This document shows positions 40,895-48,916 of a stretch of DNA of 56,432 nucleotides, piece by piece (position 1 is the stretch's first letter; each line of letters starts with the position of its first letter). The position numbers and the translations under genes were made by a program. This DNA comes from a virus. The notes under the pieces are model-generated. The model saw nothing but the letters and a program-made list of their open reading frames with translations. It was not told the DNA's origin and ran no database searches. The stretch is taken from positions 1 to 56,432 of IMG/VR virus record IMGVR_UViG_3300047552_000689. One strand, given 5' to 3'.

Positions 40895-41697
40895 AAATCG
40901 GCATCGTCGGCAACGGCCTATTCGGGTCCATCATCGGGGACACCTTGCTCCGACAAGGGCATGAAGTCCACAGGTACGATATCGTCCGGCCGAACAATGG
41001 CTCGCAACCCGCTGCTTGCCTCATGAAGCCGGGCTGGCTCAGCAAGGTGCCGAGGCTCAACGAGGTCTTCGACCTGCTCGACGAGCTCTATGGCTTGCAA
41101 GAGTTGACCTTCACGGCGAACGGCATGCTCGACTTCCAAGTGAAGTGGGTGAATCCGCGTCGAATCCTTCACCCGCTTCTATGCGCCACAGAGATCTCCC
41201 ATGTCAACACTGATGGTGTGATCGAAGACAAGCGTGGCGTCGAGATCAAGTTCGACCGCGTGATCGTCGCTGCTGGCGTCTGGACCAAGGAGCTCTGCCC
41301 CTGGGTCCCAGTGGAGGCGCGGTGGGGGATGGCCCTGCTCTGGAGGAACCACCAGGAGAGCGTTCTGCCCTCGACGATCAGCCAGTGGGCTCCGTACAAG
41401 CAGCTCATCGGCTTCCAGCGGGGCGACGGTTTCTGGGGCGGCGACGGCAGCGCACTGAAGAGGTGGGAGCACGAGGCCGAGCAGCGCGTCTACGATCGCA
41501 TCTACGACCACTTCGACCTCGGCCCACACCCTGTCAAGTTGATAGGGCAACGACCGTATGTGGCGCAAACTACACCCGGTCACCCCTGCTGGCTAGAGCA
41601 GCGGGACAAGCTGATTATTGCAACAGGAGGAGCGAAAAATGGAACTGCGGCTGCGGGATTCTGTGCTCTCACCATCCGGGAATGGCTCCGTGGTTGA
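40891..41697 (+). CDS. FAD-dependent oxidoreductase, DAO-like (268 aa), putative flavin-dependent lyase of base modification
   Basis: The N-terminal dinucleotide motif MKIGIVGNGLFG (G7-x-G9-xx-G12) is followed by a helix (SIIGDTLLRQGHEVHRYD) ending in an acidic residue, typical of FAD binding. The second FAD-contact segment FDRVIVAAGVW and the C-terminal LIIATGGAKNGTAAAGF are DAO-like. At 268 residues it is shorter than glycine oxidase (about 360). In related systems a flavin-dependent lyase trims an amino acid attached to thymine. It overlaps the GNAT gene by 59 bases. Confidence 0.75.
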   Translation: MKIGIVGNGLFGSIIGDTLLRQGHEVHRYDIVRPNNGSQPAACLMKPGWLSKVPRLNEVFDLLDELYGLQELTFTANGMLDFQVKWVNPRRILHPLLCATEISHVNTDGVIEDKRGVEIKFDRVIVAAGVWTKELCPWVPVEARWGMALLWRNHQESVLPSTISQWAPYKQLIGFQRGDGFWGGDGSALKRWEHEAEQRVYDRIYDHFDLGPHPVKLIGQRPYVAQTTPGHPCWLEQRDKLIIATGGAKNGTAAAGFCALTIREWLRG

Positions 41698-42166
41698 GCT
41701 CGGACGACCCATCGTCTGCACCTTCGCCAAGCCGACCGACCATGTCAAGCTGGTGAAGCTCGCCAAGACGAGCCCCTACACGAGCCACTTCAGCAACCGG
41801 ATCATGTTCTCGAGTGACGCGGCCTACGCCAAGGGCTGGATCCGCATGCTGTACGACTCGGCCGACCCCGACAACCCGATGGCGCTCACCTGCGTCCGGC
41901 ACAAGTCGCGCGAGCCCAAGTCGACGGCGCTCTACTTCCTGGTGGTCCGGCCCGACCTGCGCGGTCGAGGCTACGGCGACTTGATGATCTTCGACCTGGT
42001 GCAGCAGTCACCATCCAAGATCATCCAGCTCAACGTCGCCAAGGACAACGAGTCGGCCATCCGCTTCTACAAGCGTCACGGATTTGATACCATCGGAGAG
42101 TCGTTGTACGACAAGGACGGCAAGCCGCATGGTTGGCTCATGGAGTTGAAGAGTGCATCCGATTGA
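41639..42166 (+). CDS. GNAT family N-acetyltransferase (175 aa)
   Basis: CAGGAGGAGCG precedes ATG 41639. The acetyl-CoA loop is RPDLRGRGYGDLMI (about residues 104-117, R-x-R-G-Y-G), preceded by the beta4 strand STALYFLVV and followed by IIQLNVAKDNESAIRFYKRH GFDTIGES, the classical beta5/alpha4 of GNATs. It probably acetylates an amine. Its gene overlap with the FAD enzyme and position in the island suggest the substrate is an aminated thymine in DNA, which is inference. Confidence 0.82.
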   Translation: MELRLRDSVLSPSGNGSVVELGRPIVCTFAKPTDHVKLVKLAKTSPYTSHFSNRIMFSSDAAYAKGWIRMLYDSADPDNPMALTCVRHKSREPKSTALYFLVVRPDLRGRGYGDLMIFDLVQQSPSKIIQLNVAKDNESAIRFYKRHGFDTIGESLYDKDGKPHGWLMELKSASD

Positions 42167-42458
42167 CAAGTTCCGCAAAGAAGCAGTAGAGTCCCACCTG
42201 TTCGTCTCTGACCGCGAGGTCGAGTCGTTCATCGAGGGCACACTCGCCTCTCGTCGCGTCTCCTACCGCGCGCAGGAGTTGACATACCCAGAGGCTCAGC
42301 TAGGTGATGACCTGCTGGAACTACTGGAGCAGTTGAAGGGAATACGTGATGATCATCAACTTGAGAGGGACCTCGGGCTCAGGGAAATCCACCCTGATGC
42401 GCCACGTCATGGACTGCTACACCGGATCAAGGCTGCGCTTCAAGCGCGATGGTCGTAA
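42153..42458 (+). CDS. Hypothetical island protein overlapping the kinase (101 aa)
   Basis: GTG 42153 with TGGAG upstream. The N-terminal 60 residues (HPIDKFRKEAVESHLFVSDR EVESFIEGTLASRRVSYRAQ) are plausible; the C-terminal third overlaps the kinase start by 110 bases and may be constrained only by the other frame. No family recognised. Confidence 0.55.
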   Translation: MHPIDKFRKEAVESHLFVSDREVESFIEGTLASRRVSYRAQELTYPEAQLGDDLLELLEQLKGIRDDHQLERDLGLREIHPDAPRHGLLHRIKAALQARWS

Positions 42459-42924
42459 GCAGCCTCTGGGCTACCTCCTGGGACGTGGTGACAACGTCGA
42501 GCCGGGCAAGTCGCTCTTCATCCCAGGGCACTACGAGGTGGCCTGTGGAGGCTGCGACACGCTAGATGGCTATGACACGATCTACGGCCTGGTCCGCACG
42601 GCCCACGCCGCTGGACACGATGTCCTCTACGAGGGCCTCCTGATCAGCGGCGAGAGCGCCCGGCCGATCGCCCTGCACAACGAGGGCTACCCGATCCAGG
42701 TGATCGCCCTCAATACACCAATCGACGTCTGCATCGACTCGATCAACGCGAGGCGGCAGGCGAAGAAGGGGCCGGACGCGCCTCCGGTCAAGGAGCGCAA
42801 CACGATCGCCAAGGCGCGGGCGGTAGAGATCGCAATGGAGAAGATGAAGGAGGCAGGAATACCATGTCAATGGGCAAGTCGGGACGACGCGCTAATCCTG
42901 ATAAGGAACGCGCTCAGAGTATGA
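42349..42924 (+). CDS. P-loop kinase, probable 5-hmdU DNA kinase (191 aa)
   Basis: Walker A GTSGSGKST spans residues 7-15, at the very N-terminus (MIINLRGTSGSGKSTLMRHV). The lid-like region VACGGCDTLDGYDTIYGLVR TAHAAGHDVLYEGLL contains a Walker B-like DVLYEG. A substrate region (NTPIDVCIDSINARRQAKKG) follows. Small DNA or nucleotide kinases of this type phosphorylate 5-hydroxymethyl-dU in DNA of thymidine-hypermodifying phages. Start at 42349 after GAAGGGAATACGTG. Confidence 0.75.
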   Translation: MIINLRGTSGSGKSTLMRHVMDCYTGSRLRFKRDGRKQPLGYLLGRGDNVEPGKSLFIPGHYEVACGGCDTLDGYDTIYGLVRTAHAAGHDVLYEGLLISGESARPIALHNEGYPIQVIALNTPIDVCIDSINARRQAKKGPDAPPVKERNTIAKARAVEIAMEKMKEAGIPCQWASRDDALILIRNALRV

Positions 42925-43082
42925 ACAACACCCCGCTCGCACGGATCGTGTGCGGGCTTCAAGCACAGGTGAAGACGATGGAGCGCCAGCTCCGCCGCCA
43001 GGATATCGACATCAACAACCTCCGCAAGCAGCTCGACGATTTCAGGCGCGAGCAGAACAGAGGCTACCTGGGCTATGACTGA
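42864..43082 (+). CDS. Small coiled-coil protein (72 aa)
   Basis: AAGGAGGCAGGAATACC precedes ATG 42864 inside the kinase end. The product has a basic N-terminus and a coiled-coil stretch (LQAQVKTMERQLRRQDIDINNLRKQLDDFRREQN, about residues 33-66). A shorter start at 42921 is possible. Function unknown; perhaps a partner of the following enzyme. Confidence 0.55.
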   Translation: MSMGKSGRRANPDKERAQSMNNTPLARIVCGLQAQVKTMERQLRRQDIDINNLRKQLDDFRREQNRGYLGYD

Positions 43083-43950
43083 CACGTTCGAGAAGAACAT
43101 CGAGGGCTTCTTCTGGCTGGCGCGAGAGCGGCAGGAGATGAAGCGCAAGCGGGAGGCCTACCTGCCTCCCCCTTGGACCAAGGACTACGTGCTGGCCAAC
43201 TATCGCTTCTGCAACGTGCACAGACGAGACGACAAGGTCAGCGCGTGGATCATCGACAACATCTACGAACCGCTGCATGGCTCTCCAGCCATCTTCATGG
43301 CAGCCTATGTGGCACGGTGGTTCAACAAGATCGAGACGCTCGACCTCATCAAGGATGAGATGAAGGGCGAGTTCGACCTGATGCGGATGAAGGAGATCCT
43401 CCACCCCGTCTTCAGCCAGGGCAACCCGATCTTCGGCTCGGCCTACATCATTCAGAGCCCCACCGGGGAGAACAAGCTTGACGGCATCCTCTGGGCGATC
43501 GGCAACGTGACCAAGCGGTGGACCGAGGGCTACAAGATCGCCACCGAGACCAAGTCCATGGCACAGACGCACGCTTGGCTCCAGCAGTTCCCCCACATGG
43601 GGCCATTCATGGCGTATCAGGTGGTCTGCGACCTGACCTACACGCCGATCCTCGAGAACGCGGTCGACAAGATGGAGTGGACCTGCGCTGGCCCAGGAGC
43701 GGCCCGAGGCCTGGGGTGGCTCTACCACGACCTCGAGGGGGCCTTCAACTACAACGGGGCCAAGGACCAGCTCATCATGAAGGCGCACATGCACGAGGTG
43801 CTAAAGTTGAGCCAGCAAGAAGTCTACTGGCCTAGCATTTGGGGTGCGTGGGAGTTGGCCACTGTTCAGCACTGGTCCTGCGAGTACGACAAGTGGAGGC
43901 GTGGCCACAGTGGCCAGTCTCTGAAGCGGAGGTATGAAGCATGTACGTGA
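43075..43950 (+). CDS. Thymine hypermodification enzyme with RFCNVxRxDD motif (291 aa)
   Basis: YRFCNVHRRDDKVSAWI (residues about 43-59) is the hallmark of phage proteins that I recall annotated either as 5-hmdU DNA kinase helical domain or as alpha-glutamyl/putrescinyl thymine pyrophosphorylase. The central region ETKSMAQTHAWLQQFPHMGP FMAYQVVCDLTYTP contains an HhH-like glycosylase-type element (FPHMGPFMAYQV). The C-terminus is AGPGAARGLGWLYHDL... The activity (DNA kinase partner or amino acid transferase) cannot be set from sequence alone. Starts one frame within the previous stop. Confidence 0.75.
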   Translation: MTDTFEKNIEGFFWLARERQEMKRKREAYLPPPWTKDYVLANYRFCNVHRRDDKVSAWIIDNIYEPLHGSPAIFMAAYVARWFNKIETLDLIKDEMKGEFDLMRMKEILHPVFSQGNPIFGSAYIIQSPTGENKLDGILWAIGNVTKRWTEGYKIATETKSMAQTHAWLQQFPHMGPFMAYQVVCDLTYTPILENAVDKMEWTCAGPGAARGLGWLYHDLEGAFNYNGAKDQLIMKAHMHEVLKLSQQEVYWPSIWGAWELATVQHWSCEYDKWRRGHSGQSLKRRYEACT

Positions 43951-44984
43951 TCGAGGGGCGCAACGCCCAGTCTATCCTGCCAGAGGCGATCCGCCTTCTG
44001 GACATCCACGGAGTCGACCGTGACAGCCGAAACGGCCCGGTGCGCATGTTCCCCATGCCCGCCGCGATCGTCTACGCCCGGCCGACCGAGCGTGTGATCT
44101 TCTGGGAGGAGCGGGATGCAAACCCGTTCTTCCACTTCATGGAGTGCCTGTGGATGATCAACGGGCGCAACGACGTCGCCTGGCTCGACACCTACAGCGG
44201 TGGCATCAAGCGGTACAGCGACGATGGCAAGACCTACCACGGGGCCTACGGTCACCGCTGGCGTCGGCACTTCCAGATGGACCAGCTCATGATGGCCGTC
44301 GAAGAGCTGAAGCGCGACCACAACAACCGTCGCGTCTACATCGCGATGTGGGATCCTGAGTACGACTTGGCCAAGGAGGGGAAGGACTTCCCCTGCAACG
44401 TGGGCCTCACCTTCCAGGTGAACTTCCTCGGGGCGCTTGACATGGTCGTTCACAACCGATCCAACGACCTGGTCTGGGGCGCGCTCGGCGCGAACGCGGT
44501 GCACTTCAGCTTCCTCCAAGAGGTGGTGAGCGCGATGGTCGGAGTCCCAGTGGGTGGCTACTGGCAGGTGAGCAGCAATCTCCATGCCTACCACGACACC
44601 TACAAGAAGGTCGAGGTCCTGAGGCACGCGGCACCCGACCCCTACAGCACCTCCCGTCCCTGGGACCCCTACGCCTACACGACCGACCCTGTGGAACCGT
44701 TCCCGATCATGAGCGTGGCCCCAGACGTCTGGTTCCAGGACCTGGGCATATTCATGAAGGAGGGGCCGATCGTCGGCTTCCGCGATCCGTTCTTCAGGCA
44801 GGTGGTCACGCCGATGTACATGGCTCACAAGGCCTACCGCGACCGCACTGATCCTGACCGCCACCATCGCGCAATTGAGATACTGTCGACCCAGTGTCGG
44901 GCATCAGATTGGCGCAAGGCCGGAGTGGAGTGGCTCGAGCGTCGACTGAAGGCCTGGCTCGAGAGTGACAAGGAGCGCCTATGA
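43941..44984 (+). CDS. Thymidylate synthase superfamily, predicted dUMP hydroxymethylase (347 aa)
   Basis: GGAGG precedes ATG 43941. TS-fold motifs: PFFHFMECLWMINGRNDVAW (helix), TYHGAYGHRWR, the catalytic FPCNVGLTFQV with Cys152, RSNDLVWGALGANAVHF with Asn185 in the position that selects the uracil base, and QVSSNLHAYHDTY. An Asp there would suggest dCMP as substrate; Asn fits dUMP. With the neighbouring kinase and transferase genes, 5-hydroxymethyl-dUMP is the likely product rather than dTMP. True thymidylate synthase is the main alternative. Confidence 0.8.
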   Translation: MYVIEGRNAQSILPEAIRLLDIHGVDRDSRNGPVRMFPMPAAIVYARPTERVIFWEERDANPFFHFMECLWMINGRNDVAWLDTYSGGIKRYSDDGKTYHGAYGHRWRRHFQMDQLMMAVEELKRDHNNRRVYIAMWDPEYDLAKEGKDFPCNVGLTFQVNFLGALDMVVHNRSNDLVWGALGANAVHFSFLQEVVSAMVGVPVGGYWQVSSNLHAYHDTYKKVEVLRHAAPDPYSTSRPWDPYAYTTDPVEPFPIMSVAPDVWFQDLGIFMKEGPIVGFRDPFFRQVVTPMYMAHKAYRDRTDPDRHHRAIEILSTQCRASDWRKAGVEWLERRLKAWLESDKERL

Positions 44985-45205
44985 GACTGCTAAAGCTATT
45001 CACTGTCGACATTCTCACGTTTTGCGCGTGGCTCCTCCTGTTCTTGATCATGGGTCTCGGCTTCGCGCTGATATCGAGCTCGCTGTTCAGCACAGCCTTC
45101 CCACTCGCCGGGCTCGTCTACGGCATCCTCGGGTGGCTGGCGGGTGACGCTGTGCGGCCTGTCTACCTCTGGCTCAGGGAGCAGTTCCATGTTGACCAAT
45201 CTTGA
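44981..45205 (+). CDS. Small two-segment membrane protein (74 aa)
   Basis: AAGGAGCGCCT precedes ATG 44981, which overlaps the previous stop. Two hydrophobic stretches (ILTFCAWLLLFLIMGLGFALI; FPLAGLVYGILGWLAGDAV) and a charged C-terminus. No family recognised. It overlaps the next gene. Confidence 0.6.
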   Translation: MRLLKLFTVDILTFCAWLLLFLIMGLGFALISSSLFSTAFPLAGLVYGILGWLAGDAVRPVYLWLREQFHVDQS

Positions 45206-45764
45206 CATCAAGAATCGAGCCTACGCCATCCTCGGCGCTCGCGCTGGTGGACGAGTGGAGCGGTGCCACAGCATCCCACACCAGGGCTCCTACAGCAACG
45301 CCGCCCACTCCTGGGGCGTCGCCATGCTCATGCAGCAGATCTGGCCGGAGGACTTCCCTCGGCTGGCACTGGCCTGCCTGACCCACGACATTCCAGAGTT
45401 CTGGGTGGGCGACATTCCCGCGCCGACGATGCGCGCGGTCCCAGGGTTGAAGGAGTCCCTGGTGCAGATCGAGGACAGGTGCCTCGAGCGCCTCGAGCTC
45501 CCTGGGCTCGTGAACTTGAGCGAGGAGGACTACCGGAAGCTCAAGGCCTGTGACTGGCTCGAGTTCTGGCTCTGGTGCAAGGATCAAGAGTACATCGGCA
45601 ACGGCTTTGTCAAGGTCTCCAAGATCGAGATCGAGAGCTACATCGAGACGATGAAGCTGCCGAACCCGGCGGACTGGCTCTACGGAGTGCTGAAAGACAT
45701 GGACCCCCTGGTCTCCCAGGGGCCTGTCCTGCGCGACATCATCGGGAGGATGCAAGATGGGTGA
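45189..45764 (+). CDS. HD-domain phosphohydrolase, YfbR-like (191 aa)
   Basis: Metal-binding HD residues: H27/H31 region, H40 (NAAHSWG) and H66-D67 (CLTHDIPEFWVGDIP). YfbR-type enzymes dephosphorylate deoxynucleoside monophosphates. In a phage replacing thymine, removing host dTMP or other nucleotides would favour the modified base (inference). GGGAGCAGTTCC precedes the start at 45189. Confidence 0.8.
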   Translation: MLTNLDIKNRAYAILGARAGGRVERCHSIPHQGSYSNAAHSWGVAMLMQQIWPEDFPRLALACLTHDIPEFWVGDIPAPTMRAVPGLKESLVQIEDRCLERLELPGLVNLSEEDYRKLKACDWLEFWLWCKDQEYIGNGFVKVSKIEIESYIETMKLPNPADWLYGVLKDMDPLVSQGPVLRDIIGRMQDG

Positions 45765-46341
45765 GCACTACGACATCGGTGGTGGTCGAGAGCGATACAT
45801 GGCCGACAAGGCCAAGAGGTTTCGAGAGAGTAACAAGCTCCTTGAACACACTATCAATCTAAACTTGAAGGCAGCGGTCGAGTCCGCGCAGAGGAGAAAG
45901 AAGATGACACACTACGAGGATGACCGCAGCACTTACGAGGCTGGCATCAAGAGCAAGGCCAACGAGAAGCAAGTCGGCGGGAAGCACTACAAGTCTGGCT
46001 ATCAGCACTGGGACCTGGTGCTGGACTTCGGGCTCCACTACCTGGAGGGCTGCTCAACCAAGTACGTCACGCGGCGCAAGGGCAGCCGGGGCGAGGACAT
46101 CGGCAAGGCGATCCACTACATCGAGAAGCTGATGGAGGAGCTCACCGCGCGCAACTTCCCCATCCGCATCGAGGGTCGACTGTCCAAGGAGACCGACTCG
46201 TTCCGTGAGATGAAGCTCAAGGAGTACGCGCTCGCCAACAACCTCACCTTCCGTGAGCATGTGATCATCAAGAACATCGTCTATCACATGGACTACGACC
46301 AGGCGCTCGCGCACATGAAAGAATTGCAGAAGGAGGTTTGA
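45757..46341 (+). CDS. DUF3310 protein with possible second start (194 aa)
   Basis: ATG 45757 lies within the end of the previous gene. The DUF3310 core is NEKQVGGKHYKSGYQHWDLV LDFGLHYLEGCSTKYVTRRK GSRGEDIGKAIHYIEKLMEE (from about residue 70). Before it, at 45904, an in-frame ATG (MTHYEDDRST) follows GAGGAGAAAGAAG, a very strong ribosome site. The N-terminal 49 residues are basic/helical. DUF3310 proteins are common in phages and of unknown role, often near nucleotide metabolism genes. Confidence 0.78.
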   Translation: MGEHYDIGGGRERYMADKAKRFRESNKLLEHTINLNLKAAVESAQRRKKMTHYEDDRSTYEAGIKSKANEKQVGGKHYKSGYQHWDLVLDFGLHYLEGCSTKYVTRRKGSRGEDIGKAIHYIEKLMEELTARNFPIRIEGRLSKETDSFREMKLKEYALANNLTFREHVIIKNIVYHMDYDQALAHMKELQKEV

Positions 46342-46342
46342 A

Positions 46343-46867
46343 ATGCCAATTCGTGACGGCAACATGCCGATTCAAATGCCGCGTCATCGCAAGCAAGCAG
46401 AGTGCGACAAGAGCAAGACGCAGAGAATCAAGTGGCGGACATCTACCATCGGTCAGCTCGCCAAGGTGATCGCCCACGCGGCTGCAGTCTCCAAGGCTGG
46501 CAGCCAGGACGCTCTCCTGCGGAAGCGGGATTGGGCCAAGGAGTTCGGTGTCACAGGAGCCTACCTCCTGCATGTCACCTTGTTCTTCCTGCCTCAGTTC
46601 GAGCGGGAGATGGAGCGGGCCTACCCCGAGATCAGCCCCAGTGAGCGGATGGTCGTGGTTGCGAGGCAGCTTCGGCATCGAGTGTACTACATGTATCACA
46701 AGGACGAGGATGTCGCGACACTGACGGGCAAGCATGCCATCCCGCAGATCAGCGACGAGCATCCGCAGCACGCCTTGATCACCAAGACCAGGTGCTTCAC
46801 TCCCGAGAACATCGAGCTCGGTGAGCGTATCTGGGCCAGGGGCCTCCCGTATCGCCTGGAGAACTAA
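46343..46867 (+). CDS. Hypothetical protein before DNA polymerase (174 aa)
   Basis: GAAGGAGG precedes ATG 46343. The basic N-terminus (MPRHRKQAECDKSKTQRIKW R) is followed by a helical middle (LLRKRDWAKEFGVTGAYLLH VTLFFLPQFEREMERAY). No named family. It ends one base before the polymerase start. Confidence 0.62.
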   Translation: MPIRDGNMPIQMPRHRKQAECDKSKTQRIKWRTSTIGQLAKVIAHAAAVSKAGSQDALLRKRDWAKEFGVTGAYLLHVTLFFLPQFEREMERAYPEISPSERMVVVARQLRHRVYYMYHKDEDVATLTGKHAIPQISDEHPQHALITKTRCFTPENIELGERIWARGLPYRLEN

Positions 46868-48909
46868 TGGCCAAGAAGTCGACAATGCGCAGCGTGGGCG
46901 GGCTTCAACTCCCGCTCATCGCTCCTGAGTGCACGTGGAAGATCCCGAGCCTCTCAGACCTCCCGCCTGATTGGAACGTCTCGAAGCGAGTCGGCTTCGA
47001 CGTGGAGACCAGGGACGAGGACCTGAAGACGCTGGGCATCGGCGTGCGCCGTCCTGGGAACTACATGGTTGGCTACAGCTTCGCCTTCGAGGACGGGCCG
47101 AGCTACTACGTCCCGCTCCGTCACGAGGGCGGTGGCAACATGGAGCACACCGAGGCGGCTCTCCAGTATCTCCGCGACCAGACTCGGAACTACAAGGGCA
47201 TCGTCGTCGGGGCGAACATACAGTACGATCTCGACTACCTCATGGAGGAGGGCGGGAACTTTGACCAGGCCAAGTGGATTCGAGACGTCCAGATCGCCGA
47301 TCCGCTCATCTACGAGCTCCACCAGTCCTACTCCCTCAAGTCCATCGCCGAGCGCCTGAGCGTCGGCACCAAGGACCAAGCCATGCTGGAGGAGGCGGCG
47401 CGGGCCTACGGTCTGGACCCCAAGAACGGCCTCTGGCGCCTCCCTGGGCAGTACGTGGGGCAATACGCCGCCACCGACGCGGCCCTCCCTCTGACTATCC
47501 TGCGCCTTCAGGAGCGGCGCATCGACGCTATGGACCTCTGGGACATCTACAACCTGGAGTCCCAAGTCACGCCCGTGCTCGTGAAGATGAGGCGGCGGGG
47601 CATCCGGATCGACTTCCAGCAGCTCGAGACCATGGAGAACTGGGCCTCGGAGGAGGAGCACAAGGCTCTGAACGAGGTCGAGCGGATCACTGGCTACCAA
47701 GTCGGCTTCGGCAACGTCTGGAAGTCGGAGGCGATGGCAGAGCCTCTCCGGAGGATCGGCCTCACAATCCCGGTGACGGCCCAGGGGAAGGACTCGATCG
47801 ACAAGGACTTCATGTCCGGGATCGACCACCCGGTGGCCAAGCATCTGGCTCGCGCCCGCAAGGTGAACAAGCTGAGAACGACCTTCGCCGCGTCCGTGCG
47901 ACGGTACATGGTCAACGGTCGCATCCACTGCACCTTCAACCAGATTCGCGGCGACGAGGGCGGTGCCCGGTATGGTCGCCTCTCCTGCTCGGACCCGAAC
48001 CTCCAGCAGCAGCCCTCGAGAGACGAGTTCGCCAAGCCCTGGCGGAAGAGCTACCTCCCCGAGGAGTGGGGCCTCTGGTGCTCGAACGACTACAGCCAGC
48101 AGGAGCCTCGATGGACGACGCACTTCGCCGCGTCGTTCCCGTTCGACCACGCTCATATTCGAGAGTCAGCTCTCAGGGCGGCCAAGGTCTACAACGACGA
48201 CCCGAACGCTGATAACCATGACATGATGACCCGCATCGTCTTCGGTGACGAGTGGGTGGCCCAGGCCGACAAGGACGCCTACAAGGCGGCGCGGACGAGC
48301 TGCAAGATCATCTACCTCGGCCTGTGCTACGGCGAGGGCGGGGCCAAGCTCTGCGATGACCTCGGCCTCCCGACGCGGTACGCGGTGGCCTACAAGGATG
48401 TCAACCGGACGCGCGTGATCGAGTACTTTGAGACCGAGGCCGACGCCTTCCGCCGGAACAACGAGGTGGCAGGCTTCTGCTGGCGCGCGGCTGGCGAGGA
48501 GGGACAGCGCATCCTCGACCAGTTCAACGAGAACGCGCCTCACATCGGAGCTCTGGCCAAGGAGGCCACCAAGATCGCCGATGGCCGAGGCTACATCACC
48601 ACCATCCTCGGACGCCGCCTCAACTTCGAGCCAGAGAGCGGTGGCAAGGGTGGCTACAGGTGGACTCACAAGACCCTGAACCGCATCATCCAGGGCTCCT
48701 CGGCCGACCAGACCAAGAAGGCCATCGTCGAGATCGACCGGGCCGGGCATTTCGTCCAGCTCCAGGTCCACGACGAGATTGCCTGCACCGTCAAGGATGA
48801 GAGCGAGGCGCGGGCCATCGCGGATATCATGCGCACCTGCGTCCCGGCGCTCGTGCCGTTCAAGGTTGACACAGAAATCGGCTCCTCCTGGGGCCATAGC
48901 ATGGGATGA
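46867..48909 (+). CDS. polA: Family A DNA polymerase with 3'-5' exonuclease (680 aa)
   Basis: Replicative polymerase. Exonuclease motifs: VGFDVETRDED (ExoI), GANIQYDLDYL (ExoII), QYAATDAAL (ExoIII YxxxD). Polymerase motif A CSNDYSQQEPRW (Asp near 410), motif B RTSCKIIYLGLCYGEG (about 477-492) and motif C QVHDEIA (about 633). In motif B the position equal to E. coli Phe762 is Leu. No 5'-3' exonuclease domain. Preceded by CTGGAG. Flanked by primase-helicase genes downstream, as in many phages. Confidence 0.93.
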   Translation: MAKKSTMRSVGGLQLPLIAPECTWKIPSLSDLPPDWNVSKRVGFDVETRDEDLKTLGIGVRRPGNYMVGYSFAFEDGPSYYVPLRHEGGGNMEHTEAALQYLRDQTRNYKGIVVGANIQYDLDYLMEEGGNFDQAKWIRDVQIADPLIYELHQSYSLKSIAERLSVGTKDQAMLEEAARAYGLDPKNGLWRLPGQYVGQYAATDAALPLTILRLQERRIDAMDLWDIYNLESQVTPVLVKMRRRGIRIDFQQLETMENWASEEEHKALNEVERITGYQVGFGNVWKSEAMAEPLRRIGLTIPVTAQGKDSIDKDFMSGIDHPVAKHLARARKVNKLRTTFAASVRRYMVNGRIHCTFNQIRGDEGGARYGRLSCSDPNLQQQPSRDEFAKPWRKSYLPEEWGLWCSNDYSQQEPRWTTHFAASFPFDHAHIRESALRAAKVYNDDPNADNHDMMTRIVFGDEWVAQADKDAYKAARTSCKIIYLGLCYGEGGAKLCDDLGLPTRYAVAYKDVNRTRVIEYFETEADAFRRNNEVAGFCWRAAGEEGQRILDQFNENAPHIGALAKEATKIADGRGYITTILGRRLNFEPESGGKGGYRWTHKTLNRIIQGSSADQTKKAIVEIDRAGHFVQLQVHDEIACTVKDESEARAIADIMRTCVPALVPFKVDTEIGSSWGHSMG

Positions 48910-48916
48910 GGTGAAA

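Noticed and set aside
45189-45764. HD protein as DatZ-type dATPase of a 2-aminoadenine genome
   Set aside because: No PurZ-like gene is present in the window, and the residues fit YfbR-type HD proteins generally.
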